Source: Erysipelothrix sp. (GTDB lineage: Bacteria > Bacillota_I > Bacilli_A > Erysipelotrichales > Erysipelotrichaceae). Taken from it: a stretch of 45,896 bases of DNA. Under the pieces are notes generated by a model, which made no database searches, was not told the DNA's origin, and saw only the letters and a program-made list of their open reading frames with translations. A program made the position numbers and the translations under genes. Positions 15,180 through 24,036 of the stretch are shown here, one piece after another (the stretch's first letter is position 1; each line of letters opens with the position of its first letter). The DNA lies in the NCBI GenBank assembly GCA_012735275.1, contig JAAYHR010000024.1, forward strand, positions 1-45,896, read 5' to 3'.

Positions 15180-17567
15180 ATGAATATTTCATATAAATGG
15201 ATTTTAGACAATGTTGATATTGATGTAAGTTATGAAGAACTTGCAAAAGAATTAACTTTGGCAGGCTTAGAAGTTGAATTAATTACTCCTTTAGCAGATG
15301 CCAATAACTTAGTAATTGGCCAAGTGTTATCGGTAGAACCACATCCAGATGCAAAAACATTAAATGTAGCACAAGTAGATATTGCTAGTGAAACATTGCA
15401 AATTGTTTGTGGAGCGGATAACTTAGCGCTTGATCAAAAAGTGATTGTAGCAAAAGTTGGAGCTAACGTTAACGGATTAGCAATTAAAGCAGCTGAGATT
15501 CGTGGTGTAGCATCAAATGGAATGATTTGCTCACTATCCGAACTTGGAGTTAATCCCAAAACATTAAGCGAAGAACAACTAAACGGTATTGAAGTACTAG
15601 CTGAAGATGCTGTAGTTGGTAATGAAGAAGTGCTAGCATACTTAGGTTTAGATGATATCTTAATCGATGTTGATTTAACACCAAACCGTAGCGATTGTAT
15701 GGCTATGAATAATTTAGCCCATGAAGTTGCGGCAATTTTTGATAGCAAAGTAAAACTAGAGAAAATCAATGATAATTCACAAGGGGCAAAATCAAACTTA
15801 GTTGTTAAAACTGAAACAGTTAATAGTCCACAAATTCTTGGGAAAGTTATTAACTCAGTTACAGTTAAACCATCAGTTGATTGGATGGTGCAAGTATTAA
15901 AAGTAGACAATATGCAAGCAATCAATAACATTGTTGATATTTCAAACATTGTTATGCTAGAAACAGGACAACCACTGCACTTCTATGATATTGCCGAGTT
16001 AGATAAATTAGAGTTGATCGTTAAAGATGGTTATACAACTAAATTTACAGCATTAAATGAAGAGGAGTACCAAATCAATCCAGAAGATATGTTAATAACA
16101 TCAAACGATAAGATTGTTGGTATTGCTGGAATTATGGGTGGTCAAGATTCAAAAATTTCTGATAGTACCCAAGGAATTGTAATTGAAGCAGCACAGTTTG
16201 ACTTAGCACGTATTAGAAAGTCAGCACGAAACTTAAATATTGTTTCAGAAGCAGCAAGTCGCTTTTCAAAAGGGATTGATCCAAATGCGATTTACTATGC
16301 TATGGATCGTGCCGTTGATTTACTAATCAAATATGCTGATGCAAGTGGTATTGAAGAAAATGTCGCAGCTAATGATAATAAGGCGCAAAATAAAATAATT
16401 GAGACTTCAACCGCTTATATTAATAATCGTTTAGGTTTAGAATTAAGCGAAGCGGAAATCGTTCACTATTTTGAAAGATTAGATTTTGCACCAGAAATTA
16501 AAGCAGATAAAATTGTTGTATCAGTTCCAACATATCGTCTTGATATCGTTGAACAAGTTGATTTAACAGAAGAGGTTATTCGTTTAGTTGGAGTTGATAG
16601 TCTCGCGGCTACACTACCAATGGTAAGAATGGCTCCAAATCTAAAAACAAAACGAGCAAAAGAAAAAGATCAAGTTATCGCAGCACTATTAGGTAGTGGT
16701 TTCTCGGAATCAATTACTTACTCACTTGTTTCTGATAAGCACTTAGAAAATGCGGTAATGTCAATTGGTGAACCAGTTAAATTATCGAATCCAATTAGTC
16801 AGGACCGTAAATATTACCGTACTTCAACACTAGCAAGTCTTTTAGATGTTATTGCTTATAATGAAGCACGTAATAATAATGAGTATTCTTTATATGAGAT
16901 TGCTAATGTCTATTCGGATAATGGTGAGAGTCAAGAGCGCTTAAGTTTAGGACAATCACTTGTTCAAAAACGTTCAGTGTGGGAAAATTTAGTTGACGTT
17001 GAAAACTTCTTCTCACTTAAAGGGAATATTACAGCAATCTTAGCTAAACTTGGTATTTCTGAAAACCGTATTAGTTTAAGTGCAATTGAAGCGGAAGATA
17101 ATATCTTCCATCCATATCAAAGTGCTCGTGTTTATATCGATCGCAAATTATTTGGTGTCTTAGGTAAGACACATCCAAATACAGATAGTGACTATGATAT
17201 TAAAACAGCCTTAGTTGGAGAATTTAATCTTGATGTTTTATATGCTGCGAAAAAATCGCGTGTTAAATATGTTGAGATACCTAAGTATCCAGGTGTATCA
17301 CGTGATATTGCACTAATTGTTGATGAAAACTTATCAAGTGAAGATTTAATTAAGACGATTGAAAAAGTTGGGCGTCCATTAGTTAAATCAGCTGAAGTGT
17401 TTGATGTTTATCAAGGAGCAAACATTGCTGAAAACTCAAAATCTTTAGCAATCCATATTGAATTCTTATCACTTGAAAAAACTTTAACTGATGATGATGT
17501 AAAAGTTGTTTATGATAAGATTGTTGATAAATTAATTGAAGAATTTAATGTAACTTATAGAAAGTAG
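15180..17567 (+). CDS. pheT: Phenylalanyl-tRNA synthetase beta subunit
   Basis: At 795 residues this is a full-length beta chain. Domains in order: N-terminal part, tRNA-binding OB fold (about 40-150), B3/B4 editing domain (about 205-370), B5 (about 400-475), the pseudo-catalytic class II-like core, and an anticodon-binding FDX-ACB domain (about 700-795). It pairs with PheS and edits mischarged Tyr-tRNA-Phe. AGGAGG lies seven bases before the start, eleven bases after pheS. Confidence 0.97.
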   Translation: MNISYKWILDNVDIDVSYEELAKELTLAGLEVELITPLADANNLVIGQVLSVEPHPDAKTLNVAQVDIASETLQIVCGADNLALDQKVIVAKVGANVNGLAIKAAEIRGVASNGMICSLSELGVNPKTLSEEQLNGIEVLAEDAVVGNEEVLAYLGLDDILIDVDLTPNRSDCMAMNNLAHEVAAIFDSKVKLEKINDNSQGAKSNLVVKTETVNSPQILGKVINSVTVKPSVDWMVQVLKVDNMQAINNIVDISNIVMLETGQPLHFYDIAELDKLELIVKDGYTTKFTALNEEEYQINPEDMLITSNDKIVGIAGIMGGQDSKISDSTQGIVIEAAQFDLARIRKSARNLNIVSEAASRFSKGIDPNAIYYAMDRAVDLLIKYADASGIEENVAANDNKAQNKIIETSTAYINNRLGLELSEAEIVHYFERLDFAPEIKADKIVVSVPTYRLDIVEQVDLTEEVIRLVGVDSLAATLPMVRMAPNLKTKRAKEKDQVIAALLGSGFSESITYSLVSDKHLENAVMSIGEPVKLSNPISQDRKYYRTSTLASLLDVIAYNEARNNNEYSLYEIANVYSDNGESQERLSLGQSLVQKRSVWENLVDVENFFSLKGNITAILAKLGISENRISLSAIEAEDNIFHPYQSARVYIDRKLFGVLGKTHPNTDSDYDIKTALVGEFNLDVLYAAKKSRVKYVEIPKYPGVSRDIALIVDENLSSEDLIKTIEKVGRPLVKSAEVFDVYQGANIAENSKSLAIHIEFLSLEKTLTDDDVKVVYDKIVDKLIEEFNVTYRK

Positions 17568-17575
17568 GGGAAATA

Positions 17576-18298
17576 ATGGGAAGAGCGTTTGAAGTAAGAA
17601 AAGCTTCTATGGCAAAAACATCTATTGCTAAATCGAAAGTGTATTCAAAATTTGGAAGAGAAATATATATGGCGGCAAAAAATGGTGAGCCAGATCCAGC
17701 AATGAATGTTGAGTTAGCTAGAATTGTTGAAAAGGCAAAATCCTCACAAGTTCCTGCTGACATTATTAATCGTGCCATTGAAAAAGCTAAAGGCTTAGAT
17801 GATGAGCATTATGATGAATTAAGATATGAAGGATTTGGACCGGCTGGCACAACATTAATTGTTGATACATTAACTAATAATGTTAACCGTACAATTGGTG
17901 AGGTTAGAAACTGTTTCACTAAGACAAAAAATAAACTTGGTGTTTCAGGTTCAGTTACTTTCAACTATACCCAAGCTGGTTTATTAGGTTTTGATACAAG
18001 TGCCTCAGAAGATGAGATTTTAGAAGCCTTATTAATGGATGATGTAGATATTATTGAAGTTGAAAAAAATGAAGATGAAACAATGGTAATTGTCGCATTT
18101 GCTGATTTGCATAAAGCGGACTTATCAGTACGTGAAAACTTTAATGTTGAATCATATTCAGTAAACGAAATGTCAATGATACCAAATGATTATATTGAAC
18201 TATCAGGTGATGACAAAGAGAACTTTGAAAAGCTATTAAATATGCTTGATGAGTGTGAAGATGTTAATAATGTTTACCACAATGCAATAATCGATTAA
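17576..18298 (+). CDS. YebC/PmpR-family protein (YeeI/YeeN type)
   Basis: The 240-residue protein starts MGRAFEVRKASMAKT, which is the second YebC type found in Bacillota rather than the MAGHSKW-type. Members were first described as transcription regulators, and recent work links them to relief of ribosome stalling on proline runs. It follows pheT by eight bases, so it is read from the same transcript as the translation genes. GGGGAAA supplies the Shine-Dalgarno. Confidence 0.92.
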   Translation: MGRAFEVRKASMAKTSIAKSKVYSKFGREIYMAAKNGEPDPAMNVELARIVEKAKSSQVPADIINRAIEKAKGLDDEHYDELRYEGFGPAGTTLIVDTLTNNVNRTIGEVRNCFTKTKNKLGVSGSVTFNYTQAGLLGFDTSASEDEILEALLMDDVDIIEVEKNEDETMVIVAFADLHKADLSVRENFNVESYSVNEMSMIPNDYIELSGDDKENFEKLLNMLDECEDVNNVYHNAIID

Positions 18299-18299
18299 A

Positions 18300-18322
18300 T
18301 AAAGCCGCAATCGCGGTTTTTA
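18300..18322 (+). terminator. Terminator of the pheST-yebC transcript
   Basis: AAAGCCGC pairs with GCGGTTTT around loop AATC and ends in T residues. Confidence 0.8.
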
Positions 18323-18354
18323 TTTAAATCCACGTGTAATTTATAAGTGTTAAA

Positions 18355-18363
18355 TGCTATACT
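18355..18363 (+). promoter_or_regulatory. Extended -10 before membrane protein A
   Basis: TGCTATACT, 22 bases before the ATG at 18386. Confidence 0.45.
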
Positions 18364-18385
18364 GTATTATATTAGGAGTGGTATT

Positions 18386-19276
18386 ATGGATAGAAAATTG
18401 ATTTATAAAAAAACAAATGAATTTATTAAAGGACGAATGACTCCAATGGTGATGTCATTTATAGTAATTGGATTAATTAATGGTGTTTTAAGTAGTGTTT
18501 TCGAATCAAATAGTATAATTATTGGTATTGTGCTATCAATTATTACAAGTATTTTATTTGGGGGTTATACTATAGAGATGTTTAAAACATTTAAAGAGGG
18601 GAGAGCTTTCAAGGTTATGGGCTTCTTAGGTCACATTGGTGATCACTTTTCAGCAATCGCAACTGTAGCTGCTTTAGTTGCAGGAGCTACTTACTTAGTA
18701 GGTCAGTTAATTGGATTATTCATTGTTTTAATACCAGGATTACTTCCTTTCTTACTAATTGTCTCATTTATAATCGGAATTTTCTTTGATTTGTTCGCTA
18801 CTTTTGCTTACATCGTAATTGCGGATAAAGATATTAGAAAAGGTAATGAAGCACTAATGGAAGCTCGTGCAATATCAAAAGGTTATGTAAAAGACTACTT
18901 TATGCTCGTTCTTAAATATTCTTGGCCAATCATGTTAGTTTTTCTAGCTTTAATCGTATCGTTATATCCATTAATTATAGCGGTTCTAGAATGGGTTGCA
19001 GGTGGAAGTGTTGGAATGATTGACCCATTTTTAATGGTTAATGATAATTTATTCTTCTTTATGTTTTTATTATTAATTTTACTTTTAGTTGTCGGTGTCT
19101 ACTTTGGAGTTAAGATTTATGCGGCAACAGTAATTTTCTACAATAACATTGTTGGAAACGAACTAGACTTTATTGTCTTTGTAGACTTTGTCGTTCCAAG
19201 TAATCCAGAAGATGTCATTACAGTTGAGACGGTAGAAGTAACAATTGAAAGTGATGATGATTTAGATCAAGCTTAA
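18386..19276 (+). CDS. Multi-pass membrane protein A, paralogue of the next gene
   Basis: The protein has 296 residues, about six membrane helices, a cytoplasmic-looking N terminus rich in Lys/Arg, and an acidic C-terminal tail (TIESDDDLDQA). I do not recognise a characterised family; it loosely resembles DUF975-like integral membrane proteins. Its first 40 residues align with the next gene (IGLINGVLSSVFE against IGLIIGVLSMAFE), so the pair arose by duplication. The ATG at 18386 has AGGAG seven bases upstream; a longer frame from 18347 runs through the promoter. Confidence 0.65.
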   Translation: MDRKLIYKKTNEFIKGRMTPMVMSFIVIGLINGVLSSVFESNSIIIGIVLSIITSILFGGYTIEMFKTFKEGRAFKVMGFLGHIGDHFSAIATVAALVAGATYLVGQLIGLFIVLIPGLLPFLLIVSFIIGIFFDLFATFAYIVIADKDIRKGNEALMEARAISKGYVKDYFMLVLKYSWPIMLVFLALIVSLYPLIIAVLEWVAGGSVGMIDPFLMVNDNLFFFMFLLLILLLVVGVYFGVKIYAATVIFYNNIVGNELDFIVFVDFVVPSNPEDVITVETVEVTIESDDDLDQA

Positions 19277-19297
19277 TTTATTTAAACATATGTACTT

Positions 19298-19336
19298 AAA
19301 GGAATGATTTTGATAATCAAAATCACTCCTTTTTTC
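19298..19336 (+). terminator. Strong terminator after membrane protein A
   Basis: TGATTTTGA (19305-19313) pairs with TCAAAATCA (19317-19325), extended by GGA/TCC, and is followed by T6. Confidence 0.92.
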
Positions 19337-19388
19337 TTGCAATCAGCATTTTGACTAGTTTATATGACTGCTAAGCCATATTGAAAAA

Positions 19389-19397
19389 TGCTATAAT
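19389..19397 (+). promoter_or_regulatory. Extended -10 before membrane protein B
   Basis: TGCTATAAT, 25 bases before the ATG at 19422. The -35 region is poor. Confidence 0.55.
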
Positions 19398-19421
19398 TGA
19401 GTAAAGTTAGGGGAATGTCTT

Positions 19422-20195
19422 ATGAATTTAAAAGAATTATATGTTTTAACAAAAGAATATACGAAAGATAAAACTTATCAAATTATGTTATCACTAGTTA
19501 GTATTGGATTAATAATTGGTGTCTTATCAATGGCTTTTGAGAAGTATGAAAATATGTTTACGGCTTTTATTCAAGCCTTTGTGATTGCGATCTTAGTTGG
19601 ATCACTCGCAATTGAAGTTTATTTAGCATATCGTGAAGAGCGTAAATATCGCGTCTTAGGTTACTTATTTGTCTACAGTGACTACTTAGTTGCGATTACT
19701 AGTATTTCATTACTAGTAGCAATTGTGAACAGCTTTCTATCATTAGTCTTAAATATGGACTATAGTAATTCACTATTAAGTTTAATCTTAAATATTACAT
19801 ATTTCTTTGTAGCTTTCTTTGTGATTGTCGCATCACTAATTGTCTACTTATCAATTACGGTTGAATCAAGATCACCAGCACGCACATTAAAGTACAGTTT
19901 AAACTTTTCGAAAAAAGCGCTTGGTGACCTATTTAAAATAAGTGTTAAATACTTATGGATTCCATTTACTTTAATTGTTGTAGCAATCGTTACCTATATG
20001 CTTACAACATATCCGATCGTTGATTTAATTATTTCTAATCCAGAAATGTATTATGTCTTAGAGCGAAATACACTAACCTTCTTAATGGTAAGTTTATTAA
20101 TTTTAATCTTTGCCTGTAATCGAATTACTTATTTACTTGGTGCTTATGCAATTTACTTTGATCGCCATAGTAGTGATGTAACGATTGATTGGTAA
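19422..20195 (+). CDS. Multi-pass membrane protein B, paralogue of the previous gene
   Basis: This 257-residue protein has about six helices and is clearly related to protein A at 18386 over its whole length. It has the same Lys-rich start, the same first helix pattern, and the same charged loop after the second helix (AYREERKYRVLGY against TFKEGRAFKVMGF). It lacks the acidic tail of protein A. GGGGAATG is the Shine-Dalgarno. It has its own promoter and terminator, so the two copies can be expressed separately. Function unknown. Confidence 0.65.
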   Translation: MNLKELYVLTKEYTKDKTYQIMLSLVSIGLIIGVLSMAFEKYENMFTAFIQAFVIAILVGSLAIEVYLAYREERKYRVLGYLFVYSDYLVAITSISLLVAIVNSFLSLVLNMDYSNSLLSLILNITYFFVAFFVIVASLIVYLSITVESRSPARTLKYSLNFSKKALGDLFKISVKYLWIPFTLIVVAIVTYMLTTYPIVDLIISNPEMYYVLERNTLTFLMVSLLILIFACNRITYLLGAYAIYFDRHSSDVTIDW

Positions 20196-20217
20196 ATAAA
20201 ATAAATACAAAAAAAAT

Positions 20218-20242
20218 AACGCCCATTTATTGGGCGTTTTTA
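20218..20242. terminator. Bidirectional terminator
   Basis: AACGCCCA (20218-20225) pairs with TGGGCGTT (20231-20238), with an A run before and T residues after. It serves the membrane protein and the convergent tmcAL. Confidence 0.92.
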
Positions 20243-20244
20243 TG

Positions 20245-21363
20245 TTAATCAAAGTTTTCAATTTCACCATTCTTTAAAAGGATTGGTCCTCTAAACTCAC
20301 GATTCCAAATTCTCTCTTGTTGAAAAGGATTCAGACTTGAAATATAAACGCTTGTGGCTTTTAATTCGATATCGCGGTAAGTTTTGTTCATATTTTTAAA
20401 ACGTGTGACAATTTTTACTTCATTGTCGATTAAGTAGCGCATATGCTTTTGGCCAACTTGATTAAAGCCTAAGATTCTTAGTTCATTTAATTTTGGTAAA
20501 TTATCTAGACTTGCTTGTTTAATATTAGTTAGCATAAAGATTAAGGTCCGATTAATTCTAGCCTTAGTATATCTTTTTGACACACAGGCATCGATAAATG
20601 AATCGTAATCATAATGCTTACTTGCTTGTTTGATTAAGTTATTTTCAATCCCTTCAGCAAATAATCCTAATTGACTTAAGTCACTTGGATCAGTGGTCAT
20701 TAGTTTAGTTTTTATTAATGAATAGAGATCAGTCATAAAGACGGCATTAGAAGATATCTCCATTGGTGTAAAGTTTTGATAAGGCTTATTTTGTTGAATT
20801 AGGCGTCTGATACCAGAGGCACTAGAAATTTCTAGATCATATCCCGCATTTTCTCTTTTGATAATTAGTGGTTGAATCTCGGTATTTTTTAATGCCTTGA
20901 GATAGGCAACTCCTAAAATATCATTTGGTGAAAAAGTTTGCGATAAGATTGAATATGCTTTTGGATAGGAAGTACCATCACTCATAACTTCTTTTAAACT
21001 ATCAACATTAATATTTAATGTTGAGTAGGTTTTTAATAGTTCGATATCATTTAACTCACTACCAAAAACAATGTAGTCGCATTTAGCAAGACTTAGTAAT
21101 TCAACTGCCTTTTCTGCGAAGACACTAGCTGCTTGATTAACAAATGGAAAAGGTAGTTCGATAACTAAATCGACCTCATTTAAGAGTGCTTCTTTAGTTC
21201 GAGTAAATTTATCAATGATGGCAGGTTCACCTCTTTGAACGAAGTTTCCTGACATTACAGCGACTAAAACGTCTGCCTTAGTTAATTCTCTTGCCATTTG
21301 AATATGCTTGATATGGCCGTTGTGGAGTGGGTTATACTCGACAATTATTCCTGTTACTATCAT
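20245..21363 (-). CDS. tmcAL: tRNA(Met) cytidine acetate ligase
   Basis: The 372-residue protein begins with the nucleotidyltransferase motif GIIVEYNPLHNGH (5-17), then SGNFVQRGEPAIIDK and ISSASGIRRLI. These are hallmarks of YlbM/TmcAL, which activates acetate with ATP to form N4-acetylcytidine at the wobble position of elongator tRNA-Met. It is somewhat shorter than the B. subtilis protein. GGTGATA precedes the ATG. An extended -10 (TGTTATATT on the minus strand) lies just upstream. It is divergent from yceD-rpmF, a common neighbour. Confidence 0.95.
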   Translation of the reverse strand: MIVTGIIVEYNPLHNGHIKHIQMARELTKADVLVAVMSGNFVQRGEPAIIDKFTRTKEALLNEVDLVIELPFPFVNQAASVFAEKAVELLSLAKCDYIVFGSELNDIELLKTYSTLNINVDSLKEVMSDGTSYPKAYSILSQTFSPNDILGVAYLKALKNTEIQPLIIKRENAGYDLEISSASGIRRLIQQNKPYQNFTPMEISSNAVFMTDLYSLIKTKLMTTDPSDLSQLGLFAEGIENNLIKQASKHYDYDSFIDACVSKRYTKARINRTLIFMLTNIKQASLDNLPKLNELRILGFNQVGQKHMRYLIDNEVKIVTRFKNMNKTYRDIELKATSVYISSLNPFQQERIWNREFRGPILLKNGEIENFD

Positions 21364-21474
21364 ATTATCACCGTATCTAATATAACACAGTCCGACTCTT
21401 TAAGATATAATTAAATTGGTGAAATAGGATGATTAAATCGCTTTTTAGTCAATTATGAAATAAGAGAGATACTA

Positions 21475-21503
21475 TTGACTATTTGCTCATTAAAGCATAT
21501 AAT
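21475..21503 (+). promoter_or_regulatory. Promoter of yceD-rpmF
   Basis: TTGACT (21475-21480), a 17-base spacer and TATAAT (21498-21503). Confidence 0.85.
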
Positions 21504-21531
21504 ATAATTCGTTAATGAAATGAGGTATTGT

Positions 21532-22038
21532 ATGAAGTGGTCATTAGGCGATTTAGCGATTGACAACAATCAAAGAATGGCATATCAAGAAGAAATTAAT
21601 TTAACAATTAAGGACCTTCCGAATATTGCGCGTTTAAGAGATATACAAACTCTGACAATTAATGGGGTCTGGTATTACGATGAAATTAATGATCATCTAT
21701 ATACCGAATTCAATTTATCTGGAGATATAACAGTTTCAGGATCTTTAACACTTAGAGATTTCACACATCATATTGATGTTGATTCGATTGAAGTGTTTGG
21801 ATTTGATCAATTAGATGATGTCGCGGATCACTTAGTTTCTAACGAAGAAGTAGATTTACTTCCAATTATCAAGCAATTAGTAGTGGCCAATATTCCAGTT
21901 AAGACAGTTGAAGAGGATTATGAATATCCAATCGGAGATGGATGGGAACTTGTTTCTGAATCAAGCTTGATTCCAGATGAAGACCTGATCAATCCGAAGA
22001 TGGCCAAATTATTAGAACTTGAGATAGAAGACGACTAG
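21532..22038 (+). CDS. yceD: YceD/DUF177-family protein
   Basis: The 168-residue acidic protein belongs to DUF177 by its position directly before rpmF, its beta-rich N-terminal half (FNLSGDITVSGSLTLRDF) and its C-terminal EYPIGDGWELVSE. YceD proteins are linked to 23S rRNA maturation and to accumulation of this RNA, and are almost always coupled to L32. The usual cysteine pair of many members is absent. The ATG at 21532 has GAGGT six bases upstream; an earlier in-frame ATG at 21520 overlaps that site. Confidence 0.85.
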   Translation: MKWSLGDLAIDNNQRMAYQEEINLTIKDLPNIARLRDIQTLTINGVWYYDEINDHLYTEFNLSGDITVSGSLTLRDFTHHIDVDSIEVFGFDQLDDVADHLVSNEEVDLLPIIKQLVVANIPVKTVEEDYEYPIGDGWELVSESSLIPDEDLINPKMAKLLELEIEDD

Positions 22039-22049
22039 GAGGTGTTGAA

Positions 22050-22211
22050 ATGGCAGTCCCAAAAAGACGTAGTTCCAAAACGAGAACAAGAAAAAGACGT
22101 ACTCATAAAAAACTTAGCCCTGTAACAATCATGAAATGTGAAGCTTGTGGCGGTTTTAAAAAGCCACACCATATGTGTGAATGTGGTTACTATGAGAAAC
22201 AAAACGCGTAA
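22050..22211 (+). CDS. rpmF: 50S ribosomal protein L32
   Basis: The 53-residue protein starts MAVPKRRSSKTRTRKRRTHK, the standard L32 head. The zinc-ribbon half has C30 and C33 as CxxC, but the second pair is C43 and C45 with only one residue between (MCECGYY), where L32 normally has two. TAGGAGG (overlapping the yceD stop) is the Shine-Dalgarno. It is co-transcribed with yceD. Confidence 0.96.
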   Translation: MAVPKRRSSKTRTRKRRTHKKLSPVTIMKCEACGGFKKPHHMCECGYYEKQNA

Positions 22212-22256
22212 GTATAAGACTATTTAAATCTAAATAGTAGATAATATTTATAGATA

Positions 22257-22288
22257 GATCAGACAATAAAATGTCTGGTCTTTTTTAT
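22257..22288 (+). terminator. yceD-rpmF terminator
   Basis: GATCAGACA pairs with TGTCTGGTC (one wobble), followed by T6. Confidence 0.9.
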
Positions 22289-22310
22289 TTGGAAAATAGG
22301 GGGCAAATAC

Positions 22311-22339
22311 TTTACATAAAAAGGTAGAAAGTATATAAT
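22311..22339 (+). promoter_or_regulatory. mraZ promoter
   Basis: TTTACA (22311-22316), a 17-base spacer and TATAAT (22334-22339). Confidence 0.8.
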
Positions 22340-22376
22340 AGTGGTACAAAGTGGTTCCAAGTGGTAGAAAGTGGTG
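22340..22376 (+). promoter_or_regulatory. MraZ box: four AGTGGT repeats at 10-bp period
   Basis: AGTGGT starts at 22340, 22350, 22360 and 22370, exactly one helical turn apart. This is the repeated AGTGG-type box that MraZ binds to control its own operon. The array starts right after the -10, covers the transcription start, and its last copy (AGTGGTGA) is also the only Shine-Dalgarno for mraZ. Confidence 0.9.
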
Positions 22377-22383
22377 AAATAAT

Positions 22384-22815
22384 ATGTTTATTGGCGAATA
22401 TCGACACAATTTAGATGCTAAAGGGCGAATTATCGTTCCGGCTAAATTTCGTGAGCAGTTAACAAACAATATTATTCTAACGCGCGGCCTTGATGGTTGT
22501 ATTACTGTTTACACACTTGAACAATGGCAGGAGATTTACAAAGAGTTAAAAAAGTTGCCAACCACTAAGAGAGAATCAAGAATGTATATTCATATGTTAA
22601 CGGCTAAAGCGGCAGAAGTAGAAATTGATCGCCAAGGAAGAATCTTAATTCCTGCCCCTTTAATCGAAGCCGCAAAAATAGAAAAGGAATCAGTAATTGT
22701 TGGAGCTTTCGATCATATTGAAATTTGGTCAAATGAAGCTTGGGACAAATACTATGCTGAAGCAAGTGACTCATTTGAAGACATTGCTGAATCATTAACG
22801 GACTTTATATCATGA
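22384..22815 (+). CDS. mraZ: Transcriptional regulator MraZ
   Basis: The 143-residue protein has two SpoVT-AbrB-like swapped-hairpin domains, each with its DxxGR signature (LDAKGRIIVPAKFR and IDRQGRILIPAPL). MraZ forms rings and binds repeats upstream of the division and cell-wall operon. It is the first gene of the cluster, behind its own four-repeat box, and its TGA overlaps the rsmH start as ATGA. Confidence 0.97.
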   Translation: MFIGEYRHNLDAKGRIIVPAKFREQLTNNIILTRGLDGCITVYTLEQWQEIYKELKKLPTTKRESRMYIHMLTAKAAEVEIDRQGRILIPAPLIEAAKIEKESVIVGAFDHIEIWSNEAWDKYYAEASDSFEDIAESLTDFIS

Positions 22816-23735
22816 GCGAAAAACATATAACAGTATTACTCGATGAGGCGGTCGAGCAATTAGATTTAAAAGAAAACGGAATTTACATTGATGGAACACT
22901 AGGACGCGGTGGTCACTCACAATTAATCTTAGATCAATTAAAAGGTGGAAAACTCTTTGCCTTTGATAAAGATAATGAAGCAATTGAAAATGTCGCTATC
23001 AATGATGAGCGCTTTGAAATTATCAATAGCGATTTTAGATATATGAAAAATGAAATGAACAACCGCGGTATTACTGCAGTTGATGGGATCTTACTAGATA
23101 TTGGAGTTTCATCTCCACAATTTGATAATAAGGAACGTGGCTTCTCATATCGATTCGATGATCGCTTAGATATGCGGATGGATCGTAGTCAAAAGTTCTC
23201 AGCCTATGAATTAGTCAATGAATACTCAAAAGCAGATCTAGCTCGTGTATTTAATGAATATGGTGAAGAGAAATTTGCTAACCGTATTGCTGATAACATT
23301 ATCAAGTATCGTAGTGAAAAACCAGTCGAAACTACTTTTGATTTAGTTGATATTATCAAAGCTAGTCTTCCACAAAGAGAATTAAATAAAAAAGGCCATC
23401 CGGCTAAAAAAGTATTTCAAGCAATTAGAATTGAAGTTAATGATGAATTAGGAGCGCTAAAACAAGCGATTGCAGAAGGAGCAGAATTACTTGGGTCAAA
23501 AGGCCGTTATGTAATTATCACCTTCCACTCCTTAGAAGATAGAATAGTTAAAAAAATGTTTAAAAAGTTGGCAGTTGGTGATACTTTAGACAAACGTGTT
23601 CCAATTATGCCCGATCAAATAGAGTCAAGTGGATACGAAGTTATACTTAGAAAACCGATATTAGCAAGTGAGGAAGAATTAGAAGACAATAAACGTTCGC
23701 GCTCTGCTAAATTACGTGTTTTAGAAAGGGCATAA
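22812..23735 (+). CDS. rsmH: 16S rRNA (cytosine-1402-N4)-methyltransferase
   Basis: At 307 residues it has the family length. The SAM-binding motif GTLGRGGHS (about 29-37) and LLDIGVSSPQFD are present. It methylates the N4 of C1402 in 16S rRNA at the P site. Start and stop are fixed by the ATGA overlap with mraZ and a two-base gap to ftsL. Confidence 0.97.
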   Translation: MSEKHITVLLDEAVEQLDLKENGIYIDGTLGRGGHSQLILDQLKGGKLFAFDKDNEAIENVAINDERFEIINSDFRYMKNEMNNRGITAVDGILLDIGVSSPQFDNKERGFSYRFDDRLDMRMDRSQKFSAYELVNEYSKADLARVFNEYGEEKFANRIADNIIKYRSEKPVETTFDLVDIIKASLPQRELNKKGHPAKKVFQAIRIEVNDELGALKQAIAEGAELLGSKGRYVIITFHSLEDRIVKKMFKKLAVGDTLDKRVPIMPDQIESSGYEVILRKPILASEEELEDNKRSRSAKLRVLERA

Positions 23736-23737
23736 AA

Positions 23738-24034
23738 ATGAAAGTTAGAAAAAGAAAAACAGCTAAAATTCTTTTACTACCATTTGCATTTTTTATTGTC
23801 TCACTAGTTGCCTTTACTTTTACTTCGATATTTTTAAAACAGTACAATAATGATTTAGCTGTTAATATCCAAGTAACGGAAATCCAAATCAACTCACTAG
23901 CCAGTGAAAACGAAGCGCTACAAGTTGAAATTGATAAATTAGCTACAAAATCAAAAGTAGTTGATTCAATCGACTCGGATGAAATGCAACATAACAAAGA
24001 CAACATAGTATATATAAAAGGGAATGAAGAGTAG
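23738..24034 (+). CDS. ftsL: Cell division protein FtsL
   Basis: This 98-residue protein has a basic N terminus, one membrane helix (about 12-34) and an extracellular leucine-zipper-like coiled coil (about 40-75). Sequence is weakly conserved in this family; size, topology and the slot between rsmH and the division penicillin-binding protein give the assignment. FtsL helps activate septal peptidoglycan synthesis with DivIC/FtsB. Spacing of two bases on each side implies coupling. Confidence 0.82.
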   Translation: MKVRKRKTAKILLLPFAFFIVSLVAFTFTSIFLKQYNNDLAVNIQVTEIQINSLASENEALQVEIDKLATKSKVVDSIDSDEMQHNKDNIVYIKGNEE

Positions 24035-24036
24035 AA

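Noticed and set aside
15434-15949. Long minus-strand open frame inside pheT
   Set aside because: Shadow of the strongly supported pheT coding sequence; no ribosome site and no recognisable protein.
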